Below, piece after piece: positions 44,956-54,625 of a stretch of 64,000 nucleotides of DNA. The DNA comes from an uncultured Roseovarius sp. (lineage in GTDB: Bacteria > Pseudomonadota > Alphaproteobacteria > Rhodobacterales > Rhodobacteraceae). The notes below the pieces were generated by a model, which saw nothing but the letters and a program-made list of their open reading frames with translations, searched no databases and was not told the origin of the DNA. Both the position numbers and the translations under genes were made by a program. Numbering within the stretch: the first letter of the stretch is position 1; every line of letters starts with the position of its first letter. Where the stretch lies: contig NZ_CANLER010000001.1 of NCBI RefSeq assembly GCF_947489715.1, positions 496,001 through 560,000 on the forward strand. The letters run 5' to 3'.

Positions 44956-45543
44956 CTATTCCGTCAGCAGTCCGTATTTGCGAATTTCCGCTTCGCTCAT
45001 CATGTGAATGTCATCGGCGGTCGCGGCGTATATCGTGAACCAATAGAACGCATCGTCGCCCAGCATGTTCTCGATATAACGCCGGTTTTGTTCGTGTACG
45101 GAATCATCGCGACGATACTCCCAGGCATCACGAGACCCGTCCGACCACGAATGTACGCCGATCCGGGCGCCGGGTTCCATCGTTCGGCGTATTCCGGCCA
45201 GAAACAGATCGACACCACCAGATTGGATGACGCTATTTGCGGTTAGATGTGTATTCAAGCCCAACTCTCGTACCCGATAAGCGAGCGCGATCATGGTATC
45301 GTCATCCACCGAACCCGGCACATCCAGTTCGACCAGCGTCTTGATGCGGGGATTGGCGGCAATGACGGCCTTGAACTGCTCCAGCGTCTTGGAATTGATT
45401 TCACCGCTCAGGTAAAGCCTTTCTCCGTCAACACGAAATTCGCTTGTCGTGATCGAATTCAAGGCGAGCACGGCGACCTGCGTACAGGCCGCCAACCCCG
45501 ACAACAGCACACCCACCAGTGCCGAGGCCAATTTCAGTGTCAT
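44956..45543 (-). CDS. Lipoprotein with ClpP-like fold (COG3904 type)
   Basis: 195 residues from the ATG at 45543; the signal peptide ends LLSGLAAC (lipobox). The mature part follows the periplasmic ClpP-like pattern: LYLSGEINSKTLEQFKAVIA, LDVPGSVDDDTMIALAYRVR, SVIQSGGVDLFLAGIRRTME, PGARIGVHSWSDG. The family may be an inactive protease. It lies 16 bases after a glycine-zipper lipoprotein gene and may be co-transcribed. Confidence 0.75.
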   Translation of the reverse strand: MTLKLASALVGVLLSGLAACTQVAVLALNSITTSEFRVDGERLYLSGEINSKTLEQFKAVIAANPRIKTLVELDVPGSVDDDTMIALAYRVRELGLNTHLTANSVIQSGGVDLFLAGIRRTMEPGARIGVHSWSDGSRDAWEYRRDDSVHEQNRRYIENMLGDDAFYWFTIYAATADDIHMMSEAEIRKYGLLTE

Positions 45544-45559
45544 GCCGGTGCTGCCGAAT

Positions 45560-45919
45560 CTAACCAACAACATTGTGGCCACGACCGCGCATGCAGTTGG
45601 AGACGATCCGCTCTTGATCGTCGCGAACATCGGATTTTTCTTCAGCCGATCCGATCAACCCACCCAAAGCCGCACCAACAACTGCGCCACCAACGGATTC
45701 GTCTTCGACACCACCAATCAGGCCGCCAACCACGGCCCCGGTTGTGGCACCCTTGCCGGTGGATTGCTTTTGCGTCGATACCTGTCGGCAGGCGTCCAGA
45801 TCGCTGTGGTAGTTGCGTGTTACCTGACCATCGACAATGGGCTCATAAGGTCCATCCGCACAGGCCGCCAAAGACAGGCCCAGGCCCAGAAACACAGTCA
45901 TTTTTACAAATTTACGCAT
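45560..45919 (-). CDS. Glycine-zipper lipoprotein (first of two paralogues)
   Basis: 119 residues from the ATG at 45919 with GAGGACAAG directly upstream; an in-frame ATG at 45934 is weaker. Signal peptide ends GLSLAAC. Mature protein: DGPYEPIVDGQVTRNYHSDL, CRQVSTQKQSTGKGATTGAV, glycine zipper VVGGLIGGVEDESVGGAVVG and end CMRGRGHNVVG. The same layout recurs in the gene at 46838-47197. Glycine zippers insert into outer membranes; function unknown. Confidence 0.85.
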   Translation of the reverse strand: MRKFVKMTVFLGLGLSLAACADGPYEPIVDGQVTRNYHSDLDACRQVSTQKQSTGKGATTGAVVGGLIGGVEDESVGGAVVGAALGGLIGSAEEKSDVRDDQERIVSNCMRGRGHNVVG

Positions 45920-46099
45920 CTTGTCCTCTTTCATGAACTCCCCGGGTTTTCCCCCGGATGAAGAGGCATATAGGAGACACCATTTCGATTCGCAATAATA
46001 ATTTTAAATAAAACATAAAATAAACAATATTAGGCTATAAACATATTATGAGATAAACTAAGTATCCGGTAACGCCGCGAGGCAAGCAGAGGTACCCGC

Positions 46100-46609
46100 A
46101 TGAATTTTCTGGCAAAAACAGCGATGTTGATTAGCCTGATCTATTATGTCGTGCTTATTGGCATAGCCTGGATCGGGCAAATCTTGGGGCTGCATAACGA
46201 AATCTGGGATCTGTACGATTTCCCGGTGCAGCCTGGTTCACCGCCGCTCTGGACGTTGCTTGTCGGGCTTTTGGTGTCTGCGGGCGCGCTTGCCTGCCTT
46301 GGCATGGCCTATGCCGCGATCTGGCGTATCCTCAAGGGCGGGCGCGGGCAGGATTTCCGCGATCTCGCACGTCGGCTAAAGCGCGTCGGCATCGGGCTGA
46401 TCGGCTTCTGGCTGGGGTACAACCTTCTATCCGGGGCAGTGCAGCATCTGATTGTGATCGGGCTGGAAGACATCCGCGATTTCGATTTCGGCTGGGATCC
46501 GCTGGACCTTGATATCGTCTTCTTCATTCTGGGCATCGCGATGATGGCGATATCGCAGACGCTGGAACGTGCCTGGCTGGCCGAAGAAGAAAACCAGCAG
46601 TTTCTATAG
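46100..46609 (+). CDS. DUF2975 membrane protein
   Basis: 169 residues with four transmembrane helices (around 8-28, 48-70, 92-115 and 128-150): LISLIYYVVLIGIAWIGQIL, LWTLLVGLLVSAGALACLGM. It ends with EENQQFL and precedes an XRE gene by 10 bases, a pairing common for DUF2975. It follows an unusually AT-rich promoter-like region (45960-46080). Confidence 0.8.
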   Translation: MNFLAKTAMLISLIYYVVLIGIAWIGQILGLHNEIWDLYDFPVQPGSPPLWTLLVGLLVSAGALACLGMAYAAIWRILKGGRGQDFRDLARRLKRVGIGLIGFWLGYNLLSGAVQHLIVIGLEDIRDFDFGWDPLDLDIVFFILGIAMMAISQTLERAWLAEEENQQFL

Positions 46610-46619
46610 GACAGGGCAG

Positions 46620-46826
46620 ATGGCAATCACAGTTTCCCTCGACCTGATGCTGGTCAAACGCAAGGTCTCATCCCGCGAACTGGCGGCAGCGATCGACCTA
46701 TCTGAAACCAACCTGTCGCTGATCAAATCGGGCAAGATCAAGGGTATGCGTTTCAGCACTTTGAACGCGATCTGCGCCTATCTGAATTGTCAGCCGGGCG
46801 ATATTCTGAGCTATGAACCGGACTGA
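46620..46826 (+). CDS. Small XRE/YozG-type transcription regulator
   Basis: 68 residues, just a helix-turn-helix: LMLVKRKVSSRELAAAIDLS, ETNLSLIKSGKIKGMRFSTL, ICAYLNCQPGDILSYEPD. Ten bases after the DUF2975 gene: a two-gene unit, as in Bacillus and other bacteria, where the small regulator controls or partners the membrane protein. Confidence 0.88.
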   Translation: MAITVSLDLMLVKRKVSSRELAAAIDLSETNLSLIKSGKIKGMRFSTLNAICAYLNCQPGDILSYEPD

Positions 46827-46837
46827 ACGTCGGGGAT

Positions 46838-47197
46838 CTATCCGATCACGTTATGGCCGCGCCCGCGCAGACATCTGAACACCAACCGGTCACGGATGCC
46901 TTTGACCTGGGCGCTTTCGTCGGCTGCACCAATCGCACTGCCCACCACGACGCTGGCAACGATATCGCTTGTGGATCCGCCGAATATACCCGCCCAAAGG
47001 CCACCAGAGACACCGCTGGTCGCTGCATTCGCCCCGGTCGTCTGTTTCTGTTCCGAGATCTCGCGGCATTCCGCCAAGTCTTGTTCATACGTCTCCGAGA
47101 CCGGACCGTCGATGATGGGCTCGTATTCTTTCTGGGCGCAGGCGGTCAGCATCATAGCAAGGCATAGCGGCACACAGGTTTTGACAAATTTACTCAT
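46838..47197 (-). CDS. Glycine-zipper lipoprotein (second paralogue)
   Basis: 119 residues. Signal peptide ends AMMLTAC. Shares with the first copy KEYEPIIDGPVSETYEQDLA, CREISEQKQTTGA, a glycine-rich zipper (GVSGGLWAGIFGG, VVGSAIGAADESA) and CLRGRGHNVIG. It lies on the other side of the DUF2975/XRE pair, pointing the same way as the first copy; its stop is 11 bases from that of the convergent XRE gene. Confidence 0.85.
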   Translation of the reverse strand: MSKFVKTCVPLCLAMMLTACAQKEYEPIIDGPVSETYEQDLAECREISEQKQTTGANAATSGVSGGLWAGIFGGSTSDIVASVVVGSAIGAADESAQVKGIRDRLVFRCLRGRGHNVIG

Positions 47198-47339
47198 TAA
47201 AATCCCCCGTTTTCAGGCATTTTTAGCGCGGAATTTCCGCGTGTGGCAATAGAATTATAACTACGCGCAGCCCTTCCCGCTATCACATTGGGGCGGGGCA
47301 AGGCCCGGATGCAGGTTCAAAATTTGTCGTTTACGGATG

Positions 47340-48233
47340 TCAACCTGCCACCGACGCGCGGTAGATGCTGTCGATGGTGTCTGCGATCATCGCGTTGAAC
47401 GCCTCGTCCGATTGCTGGGCCGACAGCCCTTCAGTCAGCGCGCGCGAAAAGCTGGCGATCATGCCACTGTTCTGGCTGAGGCGCATATTGGCCTCATCAC
47501 GCGAATATCCGCCAGACAGGGCCACAACCCGCATCACACGCGGATGATCAACCAACGGCTTATAAAGATTTGCATTCTCTGGCAGAGTCAGTTTCAGCAT
47601 GACCTCCTGATCGCCGGGCAGGGCATCCAGGTTGGACTTCAGTTCGGTCAGCAGCATCTCTTCGGCCTCTGCCTTATCGGCAATTGAAATCGTTACTTCG
47701 GGTTCGATGATTGGTACTAACCCGTGTCCCAGGATCTGCCGACCCACTTCGAATTGCTGTGAGACGTTGGCGGCGATCCCGCGCGGCGAGGCCGCATCGA
47801 TGGCCGAGCGCATCTTGGTACCGAAAATCCCAGCTGCGTTGGCGCGTTCCAGCAGGTTGTCCAGATTGGGCATTGGTTTCATCAGGCGCACGCCGTTGAC
47901 CTCATCGGCGAGACCCTTGTCGACCTTGAGAAAAGGGACGACGCCACGCTCTTCCCAAAGATATGTGGCCGATGGCTTGCCACTCATCTGCCGGTCCATC
48001 GTCATTTCGAAAAGGATGGCACCAACCACCTTGTCGCCGGTAAAGGCCGGGGCACTTGCGATGCGCGACCGCATACCGTGGATCAGGTCGAACATCTCAG
48101 TTTCGGAGCTGTAAGCGTCATTATTCACACCATAGAGTGCGAGTGCCTTTGGGGTCGAGCCACCGGACTGATCCAACGCCGCCACAAAACCATTCCCTGA
48201 ACTCATCTGCTTGCGCTGTGCTTCTTTCGACAT
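47340..48233 (-). CDS. Fructose-bisphosphate aldolase, class I
   Basis: 297 residues, Schiff-base class I aldolase of the bacterial type: [65 protein letters not shown] (with the active-site lysine) and [14 protein letters not shown]. Cleaves fructose-1,6-bisphosphate. About 1.4 kb downstream of pgk in the same orientation, separated by an SDR and a VOC gene. Confidence 0.93.
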   Translation of the reverse strand: MSKEAQRKQMSSGNGFVAALDQSGGSTPKALALYGVNNDAYSSETEMFDLIHGMRSRIASAPAFTGDKVVGAILFEMTMDRQMSGKPSATYLWEERGVVPFLKVDKGLADEVNGVRLMKPMPNLDNLLERANAAGIFGTKMRSAIDAASPRGIAANVSQQFEVGRQILGHGLVPIIEPEVTISIADKAEAEEMLLTELKSNLDALPGDQEVMLKLTLPENANLYKPLVDHPRVMRVVALSGGYSRDEANMRLSQNSGMIASFSRALTEGLSAQQSDEAFNAMIADTIDSIYRASVAG

Positions 48234-48343
48234 GACGATCCCGTCTCCAACCCTGAAAAATCCTATCTGCGGCTCATAGGCGAGAGTACCGCGCGTTGCA
48301 ATTCTGGTGGCGCTAACAAAATTACCGAATGCGACGGATGGTC

Positions 48344-49117
48344 TTATTTTCCCATGATCTTGCCCGCGACGAATGTCGTCAGCCAGCGCGGAGAGAAGCG
48401 TGGCGAAAGTGCAAAGAGCTTGTTCATCAATCCGGTCACCACCACGCGCCTGCTTTTCAGCGTCGCGGCCCAGCCGGTTTCGGCCACACCGCGGGCGGTC
48501 ATCGGCTTGCGCAGTTTCAGCAATCCGATCCCATGCATGTCGGCTGCGTCGAAAAACGCGGTAGCGGTGGCGCCGGGGCAGACCGCGGTGACGGTGACCG
48601 CGCCGCCGCGCAGCTCTTCGGCCACGGCCTCGGACAGTGAAAGTACATAGGCCTTGGTGGCATGATAAACCGCCATGTTGGGGCCCGGCGTAAACCCCGC
48701 GACCGAGGCCACATTCATGATCCGCCCGCCACCATGCCCCTGCATATGCGGGATCGCGCGTTTCATCAGCAAGCTAAGCGCGGTGATGTTGACGTTGATC
48801 GAGGTCAGCTCCCGCGTCCAGTTCTGACCGTCGGCGAAATCGCCATGTGAACCCAACCCGGCATTATTGACCAGAATGTCGATATCCCTGGCTTCGCTGG
48901 CCGCCTGCCAAAGCCGATCAGCCTCTGACAGCTGATTCAGGTCAGCCGGAATAACAACGACCTCACCGGCGCTATCGCGTAATTCATCTGCCAGCGCGTT
49001 CAGCTTGTCTTCGGACCGGGCAGTCAGGATCAGGTTGCGCCCCTCTCGCGCCGCGATGCGTGCGAATTCTACACCCAATCCTTCCGAGGCCCCGGTGATC
49101 AATGTCCAACCGTTCAT
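48344..49117 (-). CDS. Short-chain dehydrogenase/reductase (SDR)
   Basis: 257 residues from the ATG at 49117 (GGAG then 6 bases). Cofactor motif [18 protein letters not shown] in [12 protein letters not shown], catalytic S in [25 protein letters not shown] with the YxxxK tetrad. Resembles the DltE-like/ketoreductase group. Substrate unknown. Confidence 0.93.
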   Translation of the reverse strand: MNGWTLITGASEGLGVEFARIAAREGRNLILTARSEDKLNALADELRDSAGEVVVIPADLNQLSEADRLWQAASEARDIDILVNNAGLGSHGDFADGQNWTRELTSINVNITALSLLMKRAIPHMQGHGGGRIMNVASVAGFTPGPNMAVYHATKAYVLSLSEAVAEELRGGAVTVTAVCPGATATAFFDAADMHGIGLLKLRKPMTARGVAETGWAATLKSRRVVVTGLMNKLFALSPRFSPRWLTTFVAGKIMGK

Positions 49118-49238
49118 ATCCATCTCCGCCGAGTTGCCTCTTTGTCCAGAGTGTCCGGTAAATACGGCTTAATGGCAATATCGGCTTCGATTCCGGTAAT
49201 AGATGCAATCAGGGCGTGTTATATGAAACAGCCAACGT

Positions 49239-49580
49239 TCAGGCGCTTACAAGTGTCAGCGTGTTACCGCTTGGATCATCGAAATGCGCCAGTTTGCCGC
49301 CCCAGCTCTGTTTTTCAGGAGGGCCTGAAAATGTCACCCCAAGAGAACGCAACCTATCGTATTCCTTGTGAATGTCGGTGCAGTCCAATGACAGGCCGGT
49401 GAAGCGACCCGCCAAAATGCGATGGTCCTGATCGACCAGCTCTATGATCAAAGAGATGCCCAGATCAAAGCCAATTGCATCGTCGCGTTCAAAGGCGACA
49501 GGCAGATCAAGTATGTCGGCGTAGAACGCACGTGCTGCGTTCATGTTGGTGACGAAGATGCGGGCGCTATGAATTTTCAT
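49239..49580 (-). CDS. VOC/glyoxalase-fold protein
   Basis: 113 residues: IHSARIFVTNMNAARAFYAD, then DLPVAFERDDAIGFDLGISL, LVDQDHRILAGRFTGLSLDC, GGKLAHFDDPSGNTLTLV. The canonical paired betaalphabeta modules with metal ligands. Substrate unknown. It lies about 60 bases from the pgk stop. Confidence 0.85.
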   Translation of the reverse strand: MKIHSARIFVTNMNAARAFYADILDLPVAFERDDAIGFDLGISLIIELVDQDHRILAGRFTGLSLDCTDIHKEYDRLRSLGVTFSGPPEKQSWGGKLAHFDDPSGNTLTLVSA

Positions 49581-49630
49581 CTACACTACTTTTTCTGGAG
49601 GCGATGTTCCGTGAACTCAAACGCCTTCCC

Positions 49631-49648
49631 AAAAGAGGCGCAAGCCTC
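49631..49648 (-). terminator. Short hairpin terminator at the end of pgk
   Basis: GAGGC (49635-49639) / GCCTC (49644-49648), loop GCAA, followed on the minus strand by TTTT. It overlaps the pgk stop codon. The stem is only 5 pairs, so efficiency is uncertain. Confidence 0.4.
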
Positions 49649-50831
49649 AACCTTTTAGGGCTGCAACCCCCGGCAAATCCTTGCCTTCCATCCATTCCAG
49701 GAAAGCGCCACCCGCGGTCGAGATATAGGTGAAGTCATCGGCCGCTCCGGCCTTGTTGAACGCGGCGACCGTGTCGCCCCCTCCCGCGACCGAGATCAGT
49801 TTGCCCGCCCGGCTCAGCGCGGCGGCGTGGCGGGCGGCGGCGTTGGTAGCTGTATCGAAAGGTTCGATCTCGAACGCGCCCAGCGGGCCGTTCCAGATCA
49901 GCGTTTTGGCGTTGTCGAGTGCGGCAGCAACACGGGCAACCGATTGCGGCCCGGCATCCAGTATCATCGCGTCCGCCGGGCAGAGATGCACTGCGAAGGT
50001 CGCGTTTTCCGCACAGGCGGCAAATTCACGCGCCACGACGATATCTGCAGGCAGGATGATCTCGCAGCCCGTTGCGGCGGCCTTGGACATGATCGCGCGG
50101 GCGGTATCGGCCATGTCATGTTCGCACAGCGATTTGCCCACGTTCAGCCCCTGCGCCGCAATGAACGTATTGGCCATTCCACCGCCGATCACCAGCTGAT
50201 CGACCTTGCTCGTCAGATTGCCCAGAAGGTCAATCTTGGTCGACACCTTGGCACCGCCAACCACGGCCACCACCGGACGTTTCGGCGTACCAAGGGCGGC
50301 CTCAAGCGCCTGTAGCTCAGCCTGCATCAATCGGCCGGCGCAGGAGGGCAGGTGATGCGCCACAGCTTCGGTGCTGGCATGCGCCCGGTGTGCGGCGGAA
50401 AACGCGTCGTTGCAGTAGACATCGCCCAGACCGGCAAGGCGTTTGGCGAACTCGGGATCGTTTGTCTCTTCGCCGGGATGAAAACGGATGTTTTCCAGCA
50501 GCAAGACATCGGCGGCCAGCGCTTCGCTGGTCAGCGCCTCGGCGCCCTCCAGCGTTTCGATCAGCGTGACCGAACGGCCAAGTGCGGCCTCAAGCGCGGG
50601 CAGGGCGACGCGCAGCGACATGTCCAGCACGACTTTGCCCTTGGGTCGTCCGAAATGGGCGAGCAGCATGGGTTTGCCGCCTTTGGCCAGAATGTCATGG
50701 ATTGTCGGCACAATCCGGTCGATCCGCGTGGTATCGGTGACCATGCCGTTTTCGACTGGCACATTGATGTCAACCCGGGTCAGCACCCGCTTGCCGTCCA
50801 GATCCATATCATCCAGGGTTTTCCAGCTCAT
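49647..50831 (-). CDS. pgk: Phosphoglycerate kinase
   Basis: 394 residues. Signature near the N-terminus [15 protein letters not shown]; substrate site LAHFGRPKG; nucleotide-binding end [20 protein letters not shown]. Transfers phosphate from 1,3-bisphosphoglycerate to ADP. No gap gene beside it in the window. Confidence 0.96.
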   Translation of the reverse strand: MSWKTLDDMDLDGKRVLTRVDINVPVENGMVTDTTRIDRIVPTIHDILAKGGKPMLLAHFGRPKGKVVLDMSLRVALPALEAALGRSVTLIETLEGAEALTSEALAADVLLLENIRFHPGEETNDPEFAKRLAGLGDVYCNDAFSAAHRAHASTEAVAHHLPSCAGRLMQAELQALEAALGTPKRPVVAVVGGAKVSTKIDLLGNLTSKVDQLVIGGGMANTFIAAQGLNVGKSLCEHDMADTARAIMSKAAATGCEIILPADIVVAREFAACAENATFAVHLCPADAMILDAGPQSVARVAAALDNAKTLIWNGPLGAFEIEPFDTATNAAARHAAALSRAGKLISVAGGGDTVAAFNKAGAADDFTYISTAGGAFLEWMEGKDLPGVAALKG

Positions 50832-50959
50832 AGTCGGGTCTCCGTACCGTATTTCGCGCCCCTATTGGCGCGAAGCCTGCCAAGGGTCAAGCTCTGCGCT
50901 TGGCATTCTCAGACGAACCGCCTAGGTAACGTGGCAAACATTCTACGTAGGAGAGGCAC

Positions 50960-51469
50960 ATGGCCGAGATCAAAGACCCCGAAAACACCATCCTGATGGA
51001 GCTGAAAGACGGCACCGTCACCATCGAACTGCTGCCCGATGTGGCTCCCGGCCATTGCGCGCGGATCAAGGAACTGGCGCGTGCAGGATCCTATGATAAC
51101 GTGGCCTTTCACCGGGTGATCGACGGCTTCATGGCGCAGACCGGCGATGTGGCCAATGGCAACATGGAAAATGACTTCAACTTGCGGATGGCAGGCACCG
51201 GCGGCAGCGATCTGCCCAACCTCAAGGCCGAATTCAGCGGTGTGCCACATGATCGCGGCACGATCGGTGCGGCGCGCAGCCAGAATCCGGATAGCGCCAA
51301 CAGCCAGTTCTTCATAAACTTCAGCGACAACCACTTCCTGAACAAGCAATACACTGTCTATGGCCGTGTGATTTCCGGCATGGAACATGTCGATGCCGTC
51401 ACCCGAGGCGAGCCGCCCGTGAACCCAGACCGCATGATCAGCGTTAAGGTCGCAGCCGATGTCGCGTAA
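50960..51469 (+). CDS. Cyclophilin-type peptidyl-prolyl isomerase, cytosolic
   Basis: 169 residues: LMELKDGTVTIELLPDVAPG, CARIKELARAGSYDNVAFHR, VIDGFMAQTGDVANGNMEND, NPDSANSQFFINFSDNHFLN. No signal peptide. The active-site text (FHRVIDGFMAQTGD, SQFFI) is intact. Its stop overlaps the start of the next gene, a second cyclophilin, by 11 bases. Confidence 0.94.
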   Translation: MAEIKDPENTILMELKDGTVTIELLPDVAPGHCARIKELARAGSYDNVAFHRVIDGFMAQTGDVANGNMENDFNLRMAGTGGSDLPNLKAEFSGVPHDRGTIGAARSQNPDSANSQFFINFSDNHFLNKQYTVYGRVISGMEHVDAVTRGEPPVNPDRMISVKVAADVA

Positions 51470-52124
51470 CGCGCTGGCTGCGGTCCTGCTGGCCCTAGGG
51501 GTGGCGGCGCTGGCGATTTTTTACGCCACCAGCCGACAGGGCCCCGAACCCGTGGCAGAGATGCCTAAGGTCGACACGGAAGAGGCGCCGGAGGAAGAGG
51601 CAATCGCCTCAACCGACCAGCCGGGCCCGTATCTCGATATCGTTATCGAGGGCGAGGCATCGGGAACCATCCGCATCGACCTGAACGAAGTGTCGGCACC
51701 GGGCCACACTGAGCGCATGGTTGCGCTTGCCGAAAGCGGTTCCTATGACGACGTTGTCTTTCACCGTGTGATCGAAGGATTCATGGCCCAGACCGGAGAC
51801 GTGCAATTCGGCAAGCTTGGTGAGGACATGCGCCGCGCTGGTACCGGCGGCAGTGCGGAGCCTGATCTACAGGCCGAGTTCTCTGATCTGCCGTTTGATC
51901 GGGGTGTTGTCGGCATGGCACGGTCCCAGAACCCCGACAGTGCCAACAGCCAGTTCTTCATCATGTTCGCGCCGGGCCATTTCCTGAATGGTCAATATAC
52001 GGTGGTGGGTCAGGTGACAGAAGGCATGGAAGTTGTTGATGCCATCAAGCGCGGCCAAGGTCAGAACGGCGCGGTTGTCGGCAACCCTGATGTAATGACC
52101 TCTGTGACGGTCGCTGCCGAATGA
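51459..52124 (+). CDS. Cyclophilin-type isomerase with N-terminal membrane anchor
   Basis: 221 residues. Residues 1-22 (ALAAVLLALGVAALAIFYAT) are a signal anchor, followed by an acidic linker (EAPEEEAIAS) and a cyclophilin domain with FHRVIEGFMAQTGDVQFGKL and NSQFFIMFAPGHFLNGQYTV, like its upstream neighbour. Probably the periplasmic partner, a tandem duplication with different location. Confidence 0.93.
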   Translation: MSRNALAAVLLALGVAALAIFYATSRQGPEPVAEMPKVDTEEAPEEEAIASTDQPGPYLDIVIEGEASGTIRIDLNEVSAPGHTERMVALAESGSYDDVVFHRVIEGFMAQTGDVQFGKLGEDMRRAGTGGSAEPDLQAEFSDLPFDRGVVGMARSQNPDSANSQFFIMFAPGHFLNGQYTVVGQVTEGMEVVDAIKRGQGQNGAVVGNPDVMTSVTVAAE

Positions 52125-52154
52125 CGGATGATCGCTGATGACAAAGGCGCAAAG

Positions 52155-52910
52155 ATGACCACCTATCCCCCGCTCGGCACACTCAAACCTGTGGCCGAGC
52201 GGATTTGGGTTGTCGATGGCCCGGCAGTGATCTGCCGGCGCATGCCAATTTCGACACGCGCGACAGTGGTGCAACTATCCGAAGGTGACCTTTGGGTGCA
52301 TTCGCCCACAGGGCTTTGCGATGAGTTAAGGAATGAACTCGCCACACTTGGACCGGTGACGCATCTGGTTGCGCCCAACTGGGATCATGTAGAATTCCTT
52401 ACCGATTGGCGTGAGGCCTATCCGCAAGCGTGGGTCTGGGGCGTCCCGAGCGAGGGTGCACGGGGGCAGGGGATAGCATTCGATCACAGCTTGGGCGGCG
52501 AAACTCCGTGGATGACCGAGATATCGCATCTGATCGTGGGCGGTAGCAAGAAATACCGCGAGGCGGTCTTTTGTCACCGTCCCTCCGCGACATTGATCGT
52601 CGCCGATCTGATGCAGAATTTCGACACTGCCCGACTTCCTACATGGATGCGGCCACTGATATGGCTAGCAGGGACGGATGATAGCGATGGCAAGATGCCT
52701 TATCTGATGCGACGCCGCTATAATGGGGCCGAGTTGGGCAAGTCTATTGAAAACATGATAGATTGGAATCCGCGCACCCTGATCCTGTCACACGGGAATT
52801 GGTATGAAACCGGCGCTGTCCGGGAACTGGAGCGCGCCTTCAAAAAGCTCCTGCATGAACGCCAATGGAGCCGCGCGATGGATGATGTGGACAAGGGCGC
52901 CGATAGATAA
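52155..52910 (+). CDS. DUF4336 protein (metallo-hydrolase-like)
   Basis: 251 residues from the ATG at 52155 (AAGG upstream); ATG 52128 is possible. Pattern: VWVHS-like beta strands (IWVVDGPAVICRRMPISTRA), THLVAPNWDHVEFLTDWREA, FCHRPSATLIVADLMQNFDT, RTLILSHGNWYETGA. The fold resembles metallo-beta-lactamases with degenerate metal ligands; function unknown. Confidence 0.75.
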   Translation: MTTYPPLGTLKPVAERIWVVDGPAVICRRMPISTRATVVQLSEGDLWVHSPTGLCDELRNELATLGPVTHLVAPNWDHVEFLTDWREAYPQAWVWGVPSEGARGQGIAFDHSLGGETPWMTEISHLIVGGSKKYREAVFCHRPSATLIVADLMQNFDTARLPTWMRPLIWLAGTDDSDGKMPYLMRRRYNGAELGKSIENMIDWNPRTLILSHGNWYETGAVRELERAFKKLLHERQWSRAMDDVDKGADR

Positions 52911-53063
52911 GGCAGCAATAGCAAATGGGTATCCACGCTTAGGAATTCATTTACTTGTATTGCGAAATTTTAGCGTTTGGTTTCGCGTCCGGGAAAATAT
53001 GCCGGTTTGCCGGAAATTTGATCCCGACCACCATCGTACTAGCTCCTTTCCCGGAGGTACCTA

Positions 53064-53465
53064 ATGCGACATTTCATGATCACGCTTTGTGCAGCGATTT
53101 TGTTTTCGATGCCGGCACGGGCGGATGAGGCTGCGATACAGTCGGTTATTTCATCCCAGATCGAGGCATTTCAAGCGGACGATTTCGCCTCGGCCTTTAC
53201 CTATGCCAGTCCGACAATCCATAATGTATTCAAAACGCCCGAGAATTTTGGTTCGATGGTGCGGCAGGGCTATCCGATGGTCTGGCGCCCAGCCGAAGTG
53301 GATTTCCTGTCAATCGACACGATCGACGGCGAGCTTTGGCAAAATGTCATGATCCGCGATCAGCAGGGTGGATTGCACATTCTGGAATATCAGATGATCG
53401 AGCAGGAAGGCGGATGGAAAATCAATGCTGTACGCAAGCGCAAGGCTGCGGATGGAACCGCTTGA
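53064..53465 (+). CDS. Secreted DUF4864 protein
   Basis: 133 residues with GGAGG before the ATG. Signal peptide MRHFMITLCAAILFSMPARA. Mature part: IQSVISSQIEAFQADDFASA, FTYASPTIHNVFKTPENFGS, MVRQGYPMVWRPAEVDFLSI, HILEYQMIEQEGGWKINAVR. NTF2-like fold family; function unknown. Confidence 0.85.
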   Translation: MRHFMITLCAAILFSMPARADEAAIQSVISSQIEAFQADDFASAFTYASPTIHNVFKTPENFGSMVRQGYPMVWRPAEVDFLSIDTIDGELWQNVMIRDQQGGLHILEYQMIEQEGGWKINAVRKRKAADGTA

Positions 53466-53477
53466 GGTCAGACGCGT

Positions 53478-54128
53478 TTAGAATTCTTTCCAGATGCCGA
53501 ACTTGACCCCGTAGGCGTCGTAATTCTGGATGCCAGTCACCACGCCCAGTTCAAAATACTTGCCGGGTTTTCGTTCGAACACGACCGAGGGAGCAAATTT
53601 GAGATATCTGTCGCCCTCTGACGGCATCCCGCCCTGAAGTTGTAGAATGGCCTTGAAACGCTTGCTGATGCTAAGGCCAAAGGTGAAATCCGCTTCCAGC
53701 CGTTGATTGGCTTCACCGCCAGGTAACACAAGGCGGGTGTCCAGTGTGATCCAACCGTGACGCCCCCGCATCGAGACACCGCGACCCACGGAAACGCCGG
53801 GTCTGAGTGCGTTTTCACCATCAACCAATCCGATGCCCAGCTCGGCAGAAAATCTGAGCTGGCGATCACCATTTGCAATGGGAATGCGTACGAAGGCGAT
53901 GGCCTTGTCGGTTCCCAGTTCGCTACCGCTGTAATCCACGCCCAAGGTGATCGTATCGGTCAACCCATATTCGCCGTAGATCGTAGCATATTGGCGTATG
54001 TCCAGCAGATCCCTGGACGCTTCGGCGTTGCCGTGAAATGACAGAAAAACCTTGCCATCGCCGCGCGGCCAGGGGCCGGCTTGAGCCTGAAACCCAAGCA
54101 CCAGTAACAGAAGCAATACGCGAAACAT
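53478..54128 (-). CDS. Secreted beta-rich protein (hypothetical)
   Basis: 216 residues from the ATG at 54128 (GGAGGAAACC upstream). Signal peptide MFRVLLLLLVLGFQAQA. Mature part alternates strands, YATIYGEYGLTDTITLGVDY, IPIANGDRQLRFSAELGIGL, RGRHGWITLDTRLVLPGGEA, ending GIWKEF; an outer-membrane-type beta-barrel or a transporter-like porin is plausible. Convergent with the DUF4864 gene. Confidence 0.75.
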   Translation of the reverse strand: MFRVLLLLLVLGFQAQAGPWPRGDGKVFLSFHGNAEASRDLLDIRQYATIYGEYGLTDTITLGVDYSGSELGTDKAIAFVRIPIANGDRQLRFSAELGIGLVDGENALRPGVSVGRGVSMRGRHGWITLDTRLVLPGGEANQRLEADFTFGLSISKRFKAILQLQGGMPSEGDRYLKFAPSVVFERKPGKYFELGVVTGIQNYDAYGVKFGIWKEF

Positions 54129-54239
54129 GGTTTCCTCCGCGTTAACCATCCTTAAAAAGGGTAAAGCGAGGGTTAAGGCAGGTTAAAATTTGCCCCGGCG
54201 GCGCAACCTGTTAGGCTGAAGGCATTGAGGAGAATAGCC

Positions 54240-54560
54240 ATGCCTATAATCGCCAAATCCAATAGCCATCAAACCGTGATCACCACCTTCGAGATGACCC
54301 CCGGCACCTGCCAGGATCTGCTGGATCTGCTGACGGCGGCCTATGAGGAGTTCATTTCGAAACAGCCCGGTTTCGTCGCGGCGGGGCTGCATGTGAACGA
54401 CGCCCAGACGCGGATCGCCAATTATTCGCAATGGCAACGGCGCGAGGACTTTCTGGCCATGCTTCGTACGGACGAGATGCGCCAGCGCAACCGGGCGATC
54501 AACGAACTCTGTAAGAGTTTTGAGCCAGTGATGTACGACGTGGCAGCCACGTTCGACTGA
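54240..54560 (+). CDS. Antibiotic-biosynthesis-monooxygenase-fold protein
   Basis: 106 residues from the ATG at 54240, with GAGGAGA upstream. ABM-type ferredoxin-like fold: VITTFEMTPGTCQDLLDLLT, FISKQPGFVAAGLHVNDAQT, RIANYSQWQRREDFLAMLRT. The substrate is unknown; these dimeric domains are often quinone- or heme-related monooxygenases. Confidence 0.8.
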   Translation: MPIIAKSNSHQTVITTFEMTPGTCQDLLDLLTAAYEEFISKQPGFVAAGLHVNDAQTRIANYSQWQRREDFLAMLRTDEMRQRNRAINELCKSFEPVMYDVAATFD

Positions 54561-54625
54561 CCTGCATCAAAGCGGCAGGTTAGCAGACGTGCCAATATCG
54601 GGGTGGACCGAGATGGAGAGCCCCG

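Noticed and set aside
54142-54186. Four TTAA tetramers in pairs, looking like CtrA boxes
   Set aside because: Spacing inside both pairs is six bases, not seven, so they do not fit the CtrA full site.
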